From Clostridium acetireducens DSM 10703 (GTDB taxonomy: Bacteria > Bacillota > Clostridia > Clostridiales > Clostridiaceae): DNA of 64,000 nucleotides. Where the stretch lies: assembly GCF_001758365.1 (NCBI RefSeq), contig NZ_LZFO01000011.1:1-64000 (forward strand), written 5' to 3'. The translations under genes and the position numbers were made by a program. Shown here piece after piece: positions 51,326 to 61,371 of the stretch (the stretch's first letter is position 1; every line of letters starts with the position of its first letter). Below the pieces are notes generated by a model. It did no database searches. It was given only the letters and a program-made list of their open reading frames with translations, and was not told the DNA's origin.

Positions 51326-54300
51326 TTATCTGCTTGCTAATTCTTTGTATTTTTCTACTCTTTCCTTAGCATCTTTTTGAGTCTTAGCATATAAAGCTTC
51401 TGCTTCTTCTGGGCAAGCTTTTTGTAATGAAGCGTATCTTACTTCGCCTAGTAAGAAGTCTTTGAATGCATCCCATTTTGGTTCTTTTGAATCTAATGCG
51501 AATGGATTCTTTCCAGCTTCTTTTAATTCTGGGTTAAATCTGTATAATGCCCAGTATCCACATTCAACAGCTGATTTTTGTTCTAATTGGCTGCAAGCCA
51601 TTCCAACTTTTAATCCGTGGTTGATACATGGAGCATAAGCTATGATTAATGATGGTCCTGGATAAGCTTCAGCTTCAGTTATAGCTTTAACGAATTGATT
51701 CTTATCTGATCCCATAGCTACTTGTGCAACATATACGTAGCCATAGCTCATAGCCATCATACCAAGGTCTTTCTTCTTAGTTCTCTTACCTGCTGCTGCG
51801 AATTTAGCAACTGCTGCATTTGGAGTAGCTTTTGAAGATTGACCACCTGTATTTGAGTAAACTTCTGTATCAAATACGAATACATTTACGTCTTCTCCTG
51901 ATGCAAGAACGTGGTCTAATCCGCCGTAACCGATATCGTAAGCCCAACCGTCTCCACCGAAGATCCATTGTGATTTCTTAATTAAGTAATCTTTCTTTTC
52001 TAAGATATTAGCTATGATTTCATTTCCTTTTGCTGCTTCAAGTAATGGTAATAATTTTTCTGTAGCAACTTTTGATTCTTCTCCAAGATCTTTGTTGTCA
52101 TACCATTCTTTTAATGCTGCCTTTAAGTTAGCATCGATATCTGCATTAAGAGCTTCTTCAACAAATTCGATTAATCTAGCTCTTATGTGTTTAGCAGCTG
52201 TGTACATACCTAATCCAAATTGAGCGTTATCTTCGAATAATGAGTTAGCCCAAGCTGGACCTTTTCCTTCACTATTAGTTGTGTAAGGCATTGATGGTGC
52301 ACTACCACCCCAGATTGATGTACATCCAGTAGCGTTAGCTATCATCATTCTGTCTCCGAATAATTGAGTTATAACTTTAGCGTATGAAGCTTCTCCACAT
52401 CCACCGCATGCTCCGTTGAATTCAAGAAGTGGTTGTTCGAATTGGCTTCCTTTAACTGTCTTCTTGCTCATTGGATTGTCTTTTACGCTTAATTTCATTG
52501 AGTAATCAAAGTTGTCTTGTTCTTTTAATTGTTCTCCAAGTGGTTTCATAACTAAAGCTTTGTCTGGAGCTGGACATACTTGAGCACAGCTTCCGCATCC
52601 TGTACAGTCAAGTACACTTACTGAAAGTCTGAATTTCATTCCTTCAGCACCTTTTAATGCTTTAGGTTCAACAACATTGAATCCTTCTGGAGCGTTCTTA
52701 ACTTCTTCTTCATTAGCTAAGAATGGTCTGATTACAGCATGAGGACATACAAATGCACATTGGTTACATTGTATACATTTATCTGGTTGCCATTCTGGAA
52801 CGCTTATAGCTATTCCTCTCTTTTCGTAAGCAGCTGTTCCGCATGGGAATGTACCATCAACTAAATCCATCATTTTGCTTACAGGAAGTTTATCTCCTTC
52901 TTGTCTGTTCATTGGTTGAAGTATTTCTTTTATGAACTTAGGTACTTCTTTTTCTACCTTTGGTTCATCTTTAGCATCTTTCCAGCTAGCTGGAACATCT
53001 ATCTTAACAGCTGAGTCAATTCCTCTGTCTATAGCTGCGTTGTTCATGTCAACAACTTTTTGACCTTTTTTACCGTAGGAAGTAACAACTGCGTCTTTTA
53101 AGTATTTAACAGCGTCTTCTACTGGGATTATGTTAGTTAGCTTAAAGAATGCTGCTTGACAAATCATGTTGATTCTTCCGCCAAGACCGATTTCTTGAGC
53201 TATTTTAACAGCGTTTAATGTGTAGAATTTGATGTTGTGTTTAGCTATGAATCTCTTCATGCTTGCTGGTAAGTTAGCTTCAACTTCTTCTGGGCTCCAT
53301 ACACAGTTTAATAAGAATGTACCACCATCTTTTAATCCTGCTAAAACATCATATTTATTAACATATGATTGGTTATGGCAAGCTACGAAGTCAGCGTGGC
53401 TTACTAGGTATGGTGATTTTATTGGTGATTTACCAAATCTTAAGTGAGATACTGTTATACCACCAGATTTCTTTGAGTCATATGCAAAGTAAGCTTGTGC
53501 ATACATATCTGTTTTGTCACCGATGATTTTGATAGCACTCTTGTTAGCACCAACAGTACCGTCTGATCCTAATCCCCAGAATTGACATTCTACAGTTCCT
53601 TCTGGAGTTGTAGCTATTTCTTCTCCTACTTCTAATGATCTGTTAGTAACGTCATCTATAATACCTACTGTGAAGTTATCTTTTGGAGCAGCTGCATTTA
53701 AGTTTTCATATACTGCAACCATTTGAGCTGGAGTAGTATCTTTTGAACCTAATCCATAAATACCGCCAACGATTTCTGGTTGATTTTCTTTTCCGTAGAA
53801 AGCATTCTTAACATCTAGGTATAATGGTAATCCTGCTGCACCTTGTTCTTTAGTTCTATCTAAAACAGCAACTTTCTTAACTGTTTTTGGTATATATTTA
53901 AAGAAGTGTTCTATTGAGAATGGTCTATATAAGTGAACTTTTAAGAAACCAACTTTTTCACCTTTAGCCATTAAGTAATCAACAGTTTCTTCTAATACGT
54001 CACATATTGAACCCATAGCAACTATGATTCTGTCTGCATCTTCTGCTCCATAGTATGTAAATAGGTCATAGTGTCTTCCTGTAATTTTGCTTATTTCTTT
54101 CATGTAACCTTCAACTATTGCTGGAAGTTCTTCATAGAATTTGTTTGCAGCTTCAATTCCTTGGAAGTAAATATCTGGGTTTTGAGCTGTACCTCTAGTT
54201 ACTGGATGTTCTGGGTTTAAAGCTTTAGCTTTGAATTCTTTAACTGCATCCATATCTATTAATGGTTTTAATTCTTCATAGTCTATAACTTCAATTTTTT

Positions 54301-54838
54301 GAATTTCGTGAGAAGTTCTGAATCCATCGAAGAAGTTTAAGAATGGAACTCTTCCTTTAATAGCTGATAAGTGAGCTACTGCTGATAAGTCCATAACTTC
54401 TTGAACGCTAGTTTCAGCTAATAGGGCAAATCCTGTTGCTCTTGTAGCCATAACGTCTTGATGGTCACCGAATATTGATAATGCGTGTGGTGATAATGCT
54501 CTAGCTGATACGTGGAATACGCCTGGTAGACGTTCTCCAGCAATTTTGTACATGTTTGGTATCATTAAAAGAAGACCTTGTGATGCTGTGTAAGTAGTAG
54601 TTAAAGCTCCTCCTTGAAGTGAACCGTGAACTGCACCTGCAGCACCTGCTTCTGATTCCATTTCAACAACTTTTACTTTTTGTCCAAAAAGGTTTAATCT
54701 ACCTTGAGCAGTCCATTCGTCAACGTGCTCTGCCATAGGTGATGATGGCGTTATTGGGAATATTGCTGCTACTTCAGTAAATGCATATGAAATATGCGCT
54801 GCAGCGGTATTTCCATCCATAGTTTTCATCTTTCTCAT
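51326..54838 (-). CDS. nifJ: Pyruvate:ferredoxin (flavodoxin) oxidoreductase
   Basis: 1170 residues from the ATG at 54838 (AGAAGG 9 nt upstream). Single-chain PFOR: N-terminal pyruvate/TPP-interacting domain (NTAAAHISYAFTEVAAIFPI), the EKR-like middle region, and two 4Fe-4S motifs (CIQCNQCAFVCPHA and CTGCGSCAQVCPAP). The C-terminal TPP-binding domain has CGGCGEASYAKV, GGDGWAYDIGYGGLD and NTGGQSSKATPNAA. It converts pyruvate and CoA to acetyl-CoA, CO2 and reduced ferredoxin, the main fermentative energy step in clostridia. G/C-rich codons indicate high expression. Confidence 0.97.
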   Translation of the reverse strand: MRKMKTMDGNTAAAHISYAFTEVAAIFPITPSSPMAEHVDEWTAQGRLNLFGQKVKVVEMESEAGAAGAVHGSLQGGALTTTYTASQGLLLMIPNMYKIAGERLPGVFHVSARALSPHALSIFGDHQDVMATRATGFALLAETSVQEVMDLSAVAHLSAIKGRVPFLNFFDGFRTSHEIQKIEVIDYEELKPLIDMDAVKEFKAKALNPEHPVTRGTAQNPDIYFQGIEAANKFYEELPAIVEGYMKEISKITGRHYDLFTYYGAEDADRIIVAMGSICDVLEETVDYLMAKGEKVGFLKVHLYRPFSIEHFFKYIPKTVKKVAVLDRTKEQGAAGLPLYLDVKNAFYGKENQPEIVGGIYGLGSKDTTPAQMVAVYENLNAAAPKDNFTVGIIDDVTNRSLEVGEEIATTPEGTVECQFWGLGSDGTVGANKSAIKIIGDKTDMYAQAYFAYDSKKSGGITVSHLRFGKSPIKSPYLVSHADFVACHNQSYVNKYDVLAGLKDGGTFLLNCVWSPEEVEANLPASMKRFIAKHNIKFYTLNAVKIAQEIGLGGRINMICQAAFFKLTNIIPVEDAVKYLKDAVVTSYGKKGQKVVDMNNAAIDRGIDSAVKIDVPASWKDAKDEPKVEKEVPKFIKEILQPMNRQEGDKLPVSKMMDLVDGTFPCGTAAYEKRGIAISVPEWQPDKCIQCNQCAFVCPHAVIRPFLANEEEVKNAPEGFNVVEPKALKGAEGMKFRLSVSVLDCTGCGSCAQVCPAPDKALVMKPLGEQLKEQDNFDYSMKLSVKDNPMSKKTVKGSQFEQPLLEFNGACGGCGEASYAKVITQLFGDRMMIANATGCTSIWGGSAPSMPYTTNSEGKGPAWANSLFEDNAQFGLGMYTAAKHIRARLIEFVEEALNADIDANLKAALKEWYDNKDLGEESKVATEKLLPLLEAAKGNEIIANILEKKDYLIKKSQWIFGGDGWAYDIGYGGLDHVLASGEDVNVFVFDTEVYSNTGGQSSKATPNAAVAKFAAAGKRTKKKDLGMMAMSYGYVYVAQVAMGSDKNQFVKAITEAEAYPGPSLIIAYAPCINHGLKVGMACSQLEQKSAVECGYWALYRFNPELKEAGKNPFALDSKEPKWDAFKDFLLGEVRYASLQKACPEEAEALYAKTQKDAKERVEKYKELASR

Positions 54839-55299
54839 GTAAAAATACCTTCTTTCTAAATAAAATTTTTTATGTGAAGTTTTATGACTAAAAGCCACAA
54901 AACTTGTAAACTTGTTTTTCTACTTTTTATTCCAAATTTTTTGTAAAAAATATTTATTGTAAAATTTAGAACTTTTTTCGTAATGCTTTACAGCACTATT
55001 AAAATTAAATGCTTGTCTTTAACAATTAAAGGATGTACCAAATACACTCCATAAATTACTAAAATTAAAGCAATAATAGTATAAACAAATAATTAAACTT
55101 TTTCAAGTTTTTTATTTACTTTTATAATTTCATATTTTATTGTCCTTCATTATTTAATATACACTAAATATTTCATTCTGTAAATGAAAATGTTAATTTT
55201 TAAAGGTTAAAATTCACAATTAATTCATTAAAACTATTGTTTTCTTATTCTTTTATAAAATTACTGAATAATTTATGTGATGATTTTATTTTAAATTAT
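54839..55299. other. nifJ leader/promoter region
   Basis: No gene. AT-rich, holds the nifJ promoter; the rest of the leader (~240 nt) has no recognised riboswitch. Confidence 0.5.
55078..55106 (-). promoter_or_regulatory. Sigma-A promoter of nifJ
   Basis: Minus strand: TTGAAA (55101-55106), a 17-nt spacer and TATACT (55078-55083). Good fit to the vegetative consensus with optimal spacing. The 5' leader to the ATG would be ~235 nt. Confidence 0.65.
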
Positions 55300-56367
55300 T
55301 TATTTTAAGCTGATTTTATCAATTAGATTAACTATTAAATCTACTGCATTTTTAAGTGAGCTTTTTTCCATAGATTTTATATATTTATTTCTATTGTTAT
55401 ATAAATAATTTAACTTTTCTATAATAATATTTTTGCTTAATTCTTCTTCTTCTATAACTAAACTATAACCGTTTTTTTTGAAAGAATTTGCGTTTAATAT
55501 TTGATCTCCTCTGCTGGATTTTTTAGATAAAGGTATTAGTATATTTGGCTTTTTAAGAGCTATTAATTCAAATATAACATTAGCTCCTGCCCTTGAAATA
55601 ACAAAATCTGCTCCATTCATAAAGTGTGGTAACTCTTCTTTTACATATTCAAATTGTTTGTAACCTATTTCATTTTTTAGGCTATTATCTAAGTTGTTTT
55701 TTCCACAAATATGAATTATATCATATTTCGCCAACAATTCTTTTAAGCTTTGTCTAATTATGTCATTTATAAATTTAGAGCCTAAGCTTCCTCCTATAAC
55801 TAAAAGTATAGGTTTATCACCTTTAAAATTGCATATTTCCAAACACTTAATTTTGCTACCTTTAAATAATTCTTCTCTTATAGGAGTTCCTGTAAGTACT
55901 GCTTTATTTTTATTTATGTTTTCTGTACATTCAGGAAAAGTAACACAAACATTAGTACAAAAAGGAGTAGATATTTTATTTGCAAGTCCTGGAGTAATAT
56001 CTGATTCGTGAGCTATTACAGGAACTTTGTTTAAATAACCTGCTATAACTACAGGTACAGAAACAAATCCTCCTTTTGAAAATATAATATTAGGTTTTTC
56101 TTTTTTTATTATTTTATACGCTTGAAATATACCTTTTACAACTTTAAAAGGATCTGTTAAGTTTTTTATATCTATATATCTTCTAAGTTTTCCGCTTTCT
56201 ATTATGTGATATTTAATTTTTTCTTCTTCTATAATCTTTCTTTCTATACCATTTTCAGTACCTATATATTGTATTTCGTATTTCATTTCTTTTAATTTAG
56301 GTATTAAAGCTAAGTTTGGTGTAACGTGTCCTGCTGATCCTCCACCAGTCATTATTATTTTTTTCAA
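55300..56367 (-). CDS. murG: UDP-GlcNAc:MurNAc-pentapeptide transferase MurG
   Basis: 355 residues. GT-B fold with [20 protein letters not shown] at the N-terminus, the [14 protein letters not shown] region and the C-terminal donor site [20 protein letters not shown]. It adds GlcNAc to lipid I to make lipid II. Stands alone rather than in the dcw cluster, as often in Clostridium. Confidence 0.95.
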   Translation of the reverse strand: MKKIIMTGGGSAGHVTPNLALIPKLKEMKYEIQYIGTENGIERKIIEEEKIKYHIIESGKLRRYIDIKNLTDPFKVVKGIFQAYKIIKKEKPNIIFSKGGFVSVPVVIAGYLNKVPVIAHESDITPGLANKISTPFCTNVCVTFPECTENINKNKAVLTGTPIREELFKGSKIKCLEICNFKGDKPILLVIGGSLGSKFINDIIRQSLKELLAKYDIIHICGKNNLDNSLKNEIGYKQFEYVKEELPHFMNGADFVISRAGANVIFELIALKKPNILIPLSKKSSRGDQILNANSFKKNGYSLVIEEEELSKNIIIEKLNYLYNNRNKYIKSMEKSSLKNAVDLIVNLIDKISLK

Positions 56368-56676
56368 AAGAATCCTTCCCTTCTTTTTATGTTGCTAAAT
56401 ATATTATTTATAGTACATTCCTTATAATACTATATGCAAAAATTTTTTAAAAGAAAATACATATACTATTTTTATAAAAATACTTTTTTTCACAAAACCA
56501 CACTTCTATTTTTCAATTTTTGCAAAAAAAAAAGAAAAAGATGTACAAAAATGTACAAAGTAACTTATTTTCCTCTAACAAACTAATATATAAATTGGTG
56601 CATTGGTTAAAATACTACTAAACAAAAGAAAAAAAATCTATTAATTAAATTAAACTTTTAATAGGAGGTAATAAAT
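56368..56676. other. AT-rich SASP/murG intergenic region
   Basis: Two direct TGTACAAA copies lie at 56541-56560; no gene. It should hold the forespore promoter of the SASP gene, which I cannot place with confidence. Confidence 0.45.
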
Positions 56677-56874
56677 ATGGCAAATAACAGTTATCAAAAT
56701 GTAGTTCCAGAAGCAAAAGAGGCTTTAAATAAGTTTAAAATGGAGACAGCTAGAGAAGTTGGTGTTAACTTAAAGGAAGGTTATAATGGTGATTTAACTT
56801 CAAGAGATGCTGGAAGAGTTGGCGGAAACATGGTTAAAAAAATGGTAGAAGCTTATGAAAAGAGTATGAAATAA
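56677..56874 (+). CDS. Alpha/beta-type small acid-soluble spore protein, copy 1
   Basis: 65 residues: VVPEAKEALNKFKMETAREV (with the GPR cleavage zone) and GDLTSRDAGRVGGNMVKKMV, the two conserved SASP regions. Binds and protects DNA in the spore, and is degraded by GPR protease on germination. AGGAGG ribosome-binding site. Tandem with a near-identical copy. Confidence 0.95.
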   Translation: MANNSYQNVVPEAKEALNKFKMETAREVGVNLKEGYNGDLTSRDAGRVGGNMVKKMVEAYEKSMK

Positions 56875-56928
56875 TTTAGAAATTTACTAAAAATTGTATA
56901 TATATAATTTTGAAAGGAGGTGATACAA

Positions 56929-57126
56929 ATGGCTACTAATAATAATCAAAATGTGGTTCCAGAAGCAAAAGAAGCTTTAAATAAGTTTAAAATGGAAACA
57001 GCTAAAGAAGTTGGTGTTAACTTAAAGGAAGGCTATAATGGTGACTTAACTTCAAGAGATGCTGGAAGAGTTGGTGGAAACATGGTTAGAAAAATGGTGG
57101 AAGCATATGAGCAAAATATAAAATAA
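56929..57126 (+). CDS. Alpha/beta-type small acid-soluble spore protein, copy 2
   Basis: 65 residues from the ATG at 56929 (AAAGGAGGTG upstream; a GTG at 56920 is part of it). 85-90% identical to copy 1, differing mainly at both ends (MATNNNQ, YEQNIK). Probably co-transcribed with copy 1, 54 nt apart. Confidence 0.95.
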   Translation: MATNNNQNVVPEAKEALNKFKMETAKEVGVNLKEGYNGDLTSRDAGRVGGNMVRKMVEAYEQNIK

Positions 57127-57146
57127 CTAGTTTTATTAAACATATG

Positions 57147-57173
57147 CAGGCTGTTAGCAATTTGCTAACAGCC
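57147..57173. terminator. Bidirectional terminator between SASP and kinase genes
   Basis: GGCTGTTAGC/GCTAACAGCC stem with an AATTT loop, flanked by A/T runs, between convergent genes. Confidence 0.75.
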
Positions 57174-57185
57174 TTATTATATTTT

Positions 57186-58526
57186 TTAGCAATTTATATC
57201 TGAAAATTCTATATCAACTATTTTATCAATATCCGACTCCATAATAGATATTTCTTGCGTATTATTGCTTTTTTTATAATAATTATTTAATTTAATTATA
57301 AATTCAGAACCCTTATTTTCTTCTGTTTTTACAATAATTTTTCCTTCCATACTTGATAATAATAATTTTACTACATTTAATCCTAATCCTGTACCTTCTG
57401 CTTCTCTGGATAAAGTAGTATTAATTTGGCAGAACCTATCAAAAATAGCACTAATTTTATTTTTAGGCATTCCCACACCTTGGTCTTTTACACTTAATTC
57501 AAAATAATCATTTTTTATATTTAAACAAACAAATATTTTTTTATTTTCTGAAGTAAATTTAATAGCATTAGACAGCAAATTTAAAATTATTCTCTGATAC
57601 TTTTCTTTATCTATACAAACTAATTTTTCTTCTTTGTTAGTATCAAATATTATAGAAATATTTTTTCTTTTAGCATAATTATTTGCTAAAGTAACTATGT
57701 TTTCTGTTAATTCTACTATATCAAAATTACTTGAATTTATTTTAATTGCTCCTTCTTTTCCTTGCAATATAACAAACACATTATTTATAAGCTTTAACAA
57801 TCTACTGCAGTTTTGTTTTATTGTTATTAATATTTTATCAATATTAGGATTTATATCTTTTTTATAAACATAATATGCCAACTGAAGAGATGAATAAACT
57901 ATTGTAAGTGGAGTTCTTAATTCATGAGAAATAACATTAAAAAAATCATCTTTATCTTTACTTATTTTTTTAAGCATTAAATTAGTATTTATTTCATTAC
58001 TTATATCCACTGCATGAACATGTATTTCAATAGTTTTTCCATTTACTTTTCTAGGTATTAACCCTATTTTGTAAAATATCTTTTTATTATCTATTCCTAG
58101 GATTTTTTGTTTTAATAACATATAGTTTTTTCCTGTTTCTCCTACATATTTTAATTTTTCAATGGCATCTTTATTTTCTAAATAAGAAAATATATCTGTA
58201 ATATTTTTACCTACTACATCTTCTTTAAAATTTTCTCCTTTTATAACTTTCAATACTTCTTTGTATTTTTTATTTATTAATTTATATTTTAGTGAAGGAT
58301 AGTTTATAACAGCAATAGGTACATCTATAGTATTTACTACATCCTTTATAAATTGGGATTTTCTATTTAAAAGTATTTCATGTATTTTTTTATCAGTAAC
58401 ATCCTTTACATTTACAATAGTATATTTTAATTTGCTTTGTTCATTAAATATAGGTCGTATATTTATTTCTATATATTTTATTTCATTTTTATATTTATTT
58501 TTTACTTTATATACTTTATTCTTCAT
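57186..58526 (-). CDS. Sensor histidine kinase, C-terminal part of frameshifted gene
   Basis: 446 residues. It starts within a PAS domain (YIEINIRPIFNEQSKLKYTI), has a second PAS region (VPIAVINYPSLKYKLINKKY), then HisKA (FFNVISHELRTPLTIVYSSL) and HATPase N-, G1- and G2-boxes (IILNLLSNAIKFTSENKK, VKDQGVGMPKNK, GTGLGLNVVKLL). A 4-nt overlap joins it to the upstream 250-residue PAS ORF. A one-base gain in an A7 run (58534-58540 on the plus strand) would fuse them into one ~700-residue kinase. Confidence 0.85.
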   Translation of the reverse strand: MKNKVYKVKNKYKNEIKYIEINIRPIFNEQSKLKYTIVNVKDVTDKKIHEILLNRKSQFIKDVVNTIDVPIAVINYPSLKYKLINKKYKEVLKVIKGENFKEDVVGKNITDIFSYLENKDAIEKLKYVGETGKNYMLLKQKILGIDNKKIFYKIGLIPRKVNGKTIEIHVHAVDISNEINTNLMLKKISKDKDDFFNVISHELRTPLTIVYSSLQLAYYVYKKDINPNIDKILITIKQNCSRLLKLINNVFVILQGKEGAIKINSSNFDIVELTENIVTLANNYAKRKNISIIFDTNKEEKLVCIDKEKYQRIILNLLSNAIKFTSENKKIFVCLNIKNDYFELSVKDQGVGMPKNKISAIFDRFCQINTTLSREAEGTGLGLNVVKLLLSSMEGKIIVKTEENKGSEFIIKLNNYYKKSNNTQEISIMESDIDKIVDIEFSDINC

Positions 58527-59275
58527 ATAAACATTTTTTTAACGTATTCTTTATAAATTTTTTCTACAGAATCTTTTTTTCCTTTTTCATCAAATAAATA
58601 ATACTTACTTACAAATTTCTCTGAATTTACAAAATCTATAGCTTTTAAATGAAATATTTTTTGTATAGATTTATTACATAAATTTAATTTATGTTTATTG
58701 TCAAATACTAATATCCCTTCAGATATATTATTTATTACATCTTTTAAATGCATTAAATGTTCTTTTTCTTTTTTTCTTAAAATCTCAATTATTTGGCATT
58801 TAGTTTTTAATTCTGCTGAAAAATTTAAAAATTCTTCTCTTTCTTTTTTAAATTTAAGTTTACTTGTAAACTCTTTAGTTATATCATAAAAAGTTATTAT
58901 AGCACCTATAATATCTTGGTTTTCTATAAGTGGCGAAGTAGACATAGATAAATATTTATCTTCTTGCCATGGATTGGTTTTTTTAAAGTATAATATTAAA
59001 TTTTCAATTTGCTCTCCATTTTTTAAAGTTCTATATAGTGGAAAAGTATATTTGTCTAATTTTTTATCTTCTAAATATACATTGTATTCTTCCAAAAATT
59101 CGTATGCATTTTTAACTTTTTCTATGCTTTCTTTTTTAAGTATGCTATTTCCTTGTTTATTTAAATAAAGTATTTTTCCTTGTTTATTAGTAATACAAAC
59201 CATATACGGAAGGGCATCTATTGCTTTTTTTGTAATGAATGTTTCATTATTTATAAAATCATTACTATAATCCAT
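58523..59275 (-). CDS. PAS-domain N-terminal part of the split histidine kinase
   Basis: 250 residues with two PAS regions (IDALPYMVCITNKQGKILYL and LKDVINNISEGILVFDNKHK). No kinase domain. It ends ...YKEYVKKMFI just past an A7 tract, where a +1 shift continues into VYMKNKVYKVKNKYKNE, the rest of the interrupted PAS domain. No membrane segment is seen, so the kinase is cytosolic. Could be ON/OFF by slippage, a sequencing error, or simply a pseudogene. Confidence 0.75.
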   Translation of the reverse strand: MDYSNDFINNETFITKKAIDALPYMVCITNKQGKILYLNKQGNSILKKESIEKVKNAYEFLEEYNVYLEDKKLDKYTFPLYRTLKNGEQIENLILYFKKTNPWQEDKYLSMSTSPLIENQDIIGAIITFYDITKEFTSKLKFKKEREEFLNFSAELKTKCQIIEILRKKEKEHLMHLKDVINNISEGILVFDNKHKLNLCNKSIQKIFHLKAIDFVNSEKFVSKYYLFDEKGKKDSVEKIYKEYVKKMFI

Positions 59276-59388
59276 TAACTTATCTCCTATAATAAATAAT
59301 TTAATAATTTGTATATTATAAATTTCTACACTATTAAAAAATTTCCTTCTATTTATGGCATAATATAAAAAAATTGCATGGCAATTTC

Positions 59389-61155
59389 TTAAGACATTCT
59401 AAAGTCCACTATTTTCATTTGAATATTTACAAAACCTCTGTATTCATTTATGCAAGGATAAAATATAAAATCCATTTTTAATCCTTTAGGATTATCTATA
59501 ATTTTTTCGCTATTGCCAAATTCTTCTTCCATCATTTCTTCAAATTCTTTTACCTTTCCAAAACCTAGTGCTTCTATTTTTTTGTCATCACCTTTTATTT
59601 TGCAAAAAAGCTTTAGCGTATTTTTGTCCTTACCTAGTATTTGAATTTTTTCTATATCTACATCTTTTTCTGCTAAAAGTGGTGATGAATTACCTTTGCC
59701 AAAAGGCTCTAAAAATTCTAACTCTTCTATTAGTTTGAAAGAAATATCCTCTAAAGATACTTTTCTATCTATAATTATTTTAGGAATTATATCTTTTTCT
59801 GTTAGTATGCAGTTTTTGTTTAGTGTTTTTCTTAAAAGATGTATATTTTCTTTTTTTAAAGAAAGACCTGCTGCCATAGGATGTCCACCAAATTTCTCTA
59901 ATAAATCTTTGCATTTTGTAAGCTCTTCAAAAATATTGTATTGTTCTATGGATCTAGCTGAGCCTTTTACTGTATTTTTTCCATTGGTCAATATAATAGT
60001 AGGTACATTAAATTCATCTCTAATTTTTCCTGCTACTATACCAGCAATGCTTTCGTGTATGTCTTCTTTATAAATAACTAATACTTTATCATATATAAGC
60101 TCAGAACTTTCTATTATATTAATTACTTCTTCTACATTTTTATTAGTCATATCTTGTCTTTCTCTATTTAAATCACATAGTTTTTTTGATAATTCTAAGG
60201 CTTTATCTTTATCATTAGTTAAAAAAAGTTCTACTGCTAAAGCTGCTGTATCTAATCTTCCTGTAGCATTTATGCAAGGTCCTATTTGAAATCCTATATG
60301 ATAAGATTTTATTTCTTTATTTTCCAGTCCTACTTCTTGTATTAATGTTTTTAATCCTAAGTTATTTGTATTACTTATCATTTTTAATGCGTTTTTCACA
60401 ATTATTCTATTTTCATCTACTAAATCTACTATATCACATATAGTCCCTATACCTGCAAATTCTATAAATTCTAAAGCTTCCTTTTCATCTATATCCATTT
60501 TTTTATAAAGAGCTTGTACAAATTTAAAAGCTACAGCTGCTCCACAAAGGGATTTAAAGGGATATTTGCAATCTCTTCTTTTTGGATTTATTATAGCATC
60601 TGCTTCTGGCATAATATATTTTCTATGGTATGAATCTTCTTCAAAATATTTTAAATCGTGGTGATCTGTGACTATTACTGTCATTCCTAGTTTTTTTGCC
60701 AATTCTATTTCTTCTAAAGAAGCTATGCCGTTGTCGCAAGTGATTATTACTTCTATGCCCTCTTCTTTTAGTTTTTTTACTCTTTCGCTGCATATGCCAT
60801 AGCCTTCATTTTCTCTATCTGGTATGTAGTATTTTATATTAGCACCGCATCTTTTTAAAGCACTATACAATATAACAGTGCTAGTTACTCCATCGCAGTC
60901 ATAATCTCCATATATTACTATGTGTTTTTCTTCCTTTATAGCATCTATTATTATATCAGTACCTTTATCCATGTCTTTCATTAAAAATGGGTCATATAAA
61001 TCTTCTATAGAGGCTCTTAAAAATTTTTTTATTTCATTTGGTTCTTTTATACCTCTATTTACTAATATATTAGCTATTACTTCGCTTACACCGGCTTCTT
61101 TAGCTAATTCTTTTATATCAATTTTACTACACCTTATCATCCACCTAGGTTTCAA
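59389..61155 (-). CDS. recJ: Single-stranded-DNA-specific exonuclease RecJ
   Basis: 588 residues, DHH family. Motif I VIYGDYDCDGVTSTVILYSA, motif III VTDHHDL, C-terminal DHHA1 with GHPMAAGLSLKKE and the OB-like end. Degrades ssDNA 5'-3' in RecF recombination and repair. ATG start. Length normal for Firmicutes lacking the long C-terminal extension. Confidence 0.94.
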   Translation of the reverse strand: MKPRWMIRCSKIDIKELAKEAGVSEVIANILVNRGIKEPNEIKKFLRASIEDLYDPFLMKDMDKGTDIIIDAIKEEKHIVIYGDYDCDGVTSTVILYSALKRCGANIKYYIPDRENEGYGICSERVKKLKEEGIEVIITCDNGIASLEEIELAKKLGMTVIVTDHHDLKYFEEDSYHRKYIMPEADAIINPKRRDCKYPFKSLCGAAVAFKFVQALYKKMDIDEKEALEFIEFAGIGTICDIVDLVDENRIIVKNALKMISNTNNLGLKTLIQEVGLENKEIKSYHIGFQIGPCINATGRLDTAALAVELFLTNDKDKALELSKKLCDLNRERQDMTNKNVEEVINIIESSELIYDKVLVIYKEDIHESIAGIVAGKIRDEFNVPTIILTNGKNTVKGSARSIEQYNIFEELTKCKDLLEKFGGHPMAAGLSLKKENIHLLRKTLNKNCILTEKDIIPKIIIDRKVSLEDISFKLIEELEFLEPFGKGNSSPLLAEKDVDIEKIQILGKDKNTLKLFCKIKGDDKKIEALGFGKVKEFEEMMEEEFGNSEKIIDNPKGLKMDFIFYPCINEYRGFVNIQMKIVDFRMS

Positions 61156-61371
61156 AAACTACCACCTCTTTTTTTTGTATTAATTTATTATATAGTACAT
61201 TATATCACTAAGTAAATTTATTTTAAAAAAAATTGCTATGCAAGTTTTTTTAATTAAGAGTTATGTAGAATTTTTTTCCACAACTTCTCCCTATTAATTC
61301 TTATCTAAAAAAATTTCCATTTATGAATATATTAAGTTTTTCCGGGTATATTACTTTTAGGGGGTATCTTA

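Noticed and set aside
54839-55077. Rex-binding site or riboswitch in the nifJ leader
   Set aside because: Only a half-site-like TTAACAATTAAA is visible; no full TTGTTAA-N4-TTAACAA palindrome or riboswitch motif.
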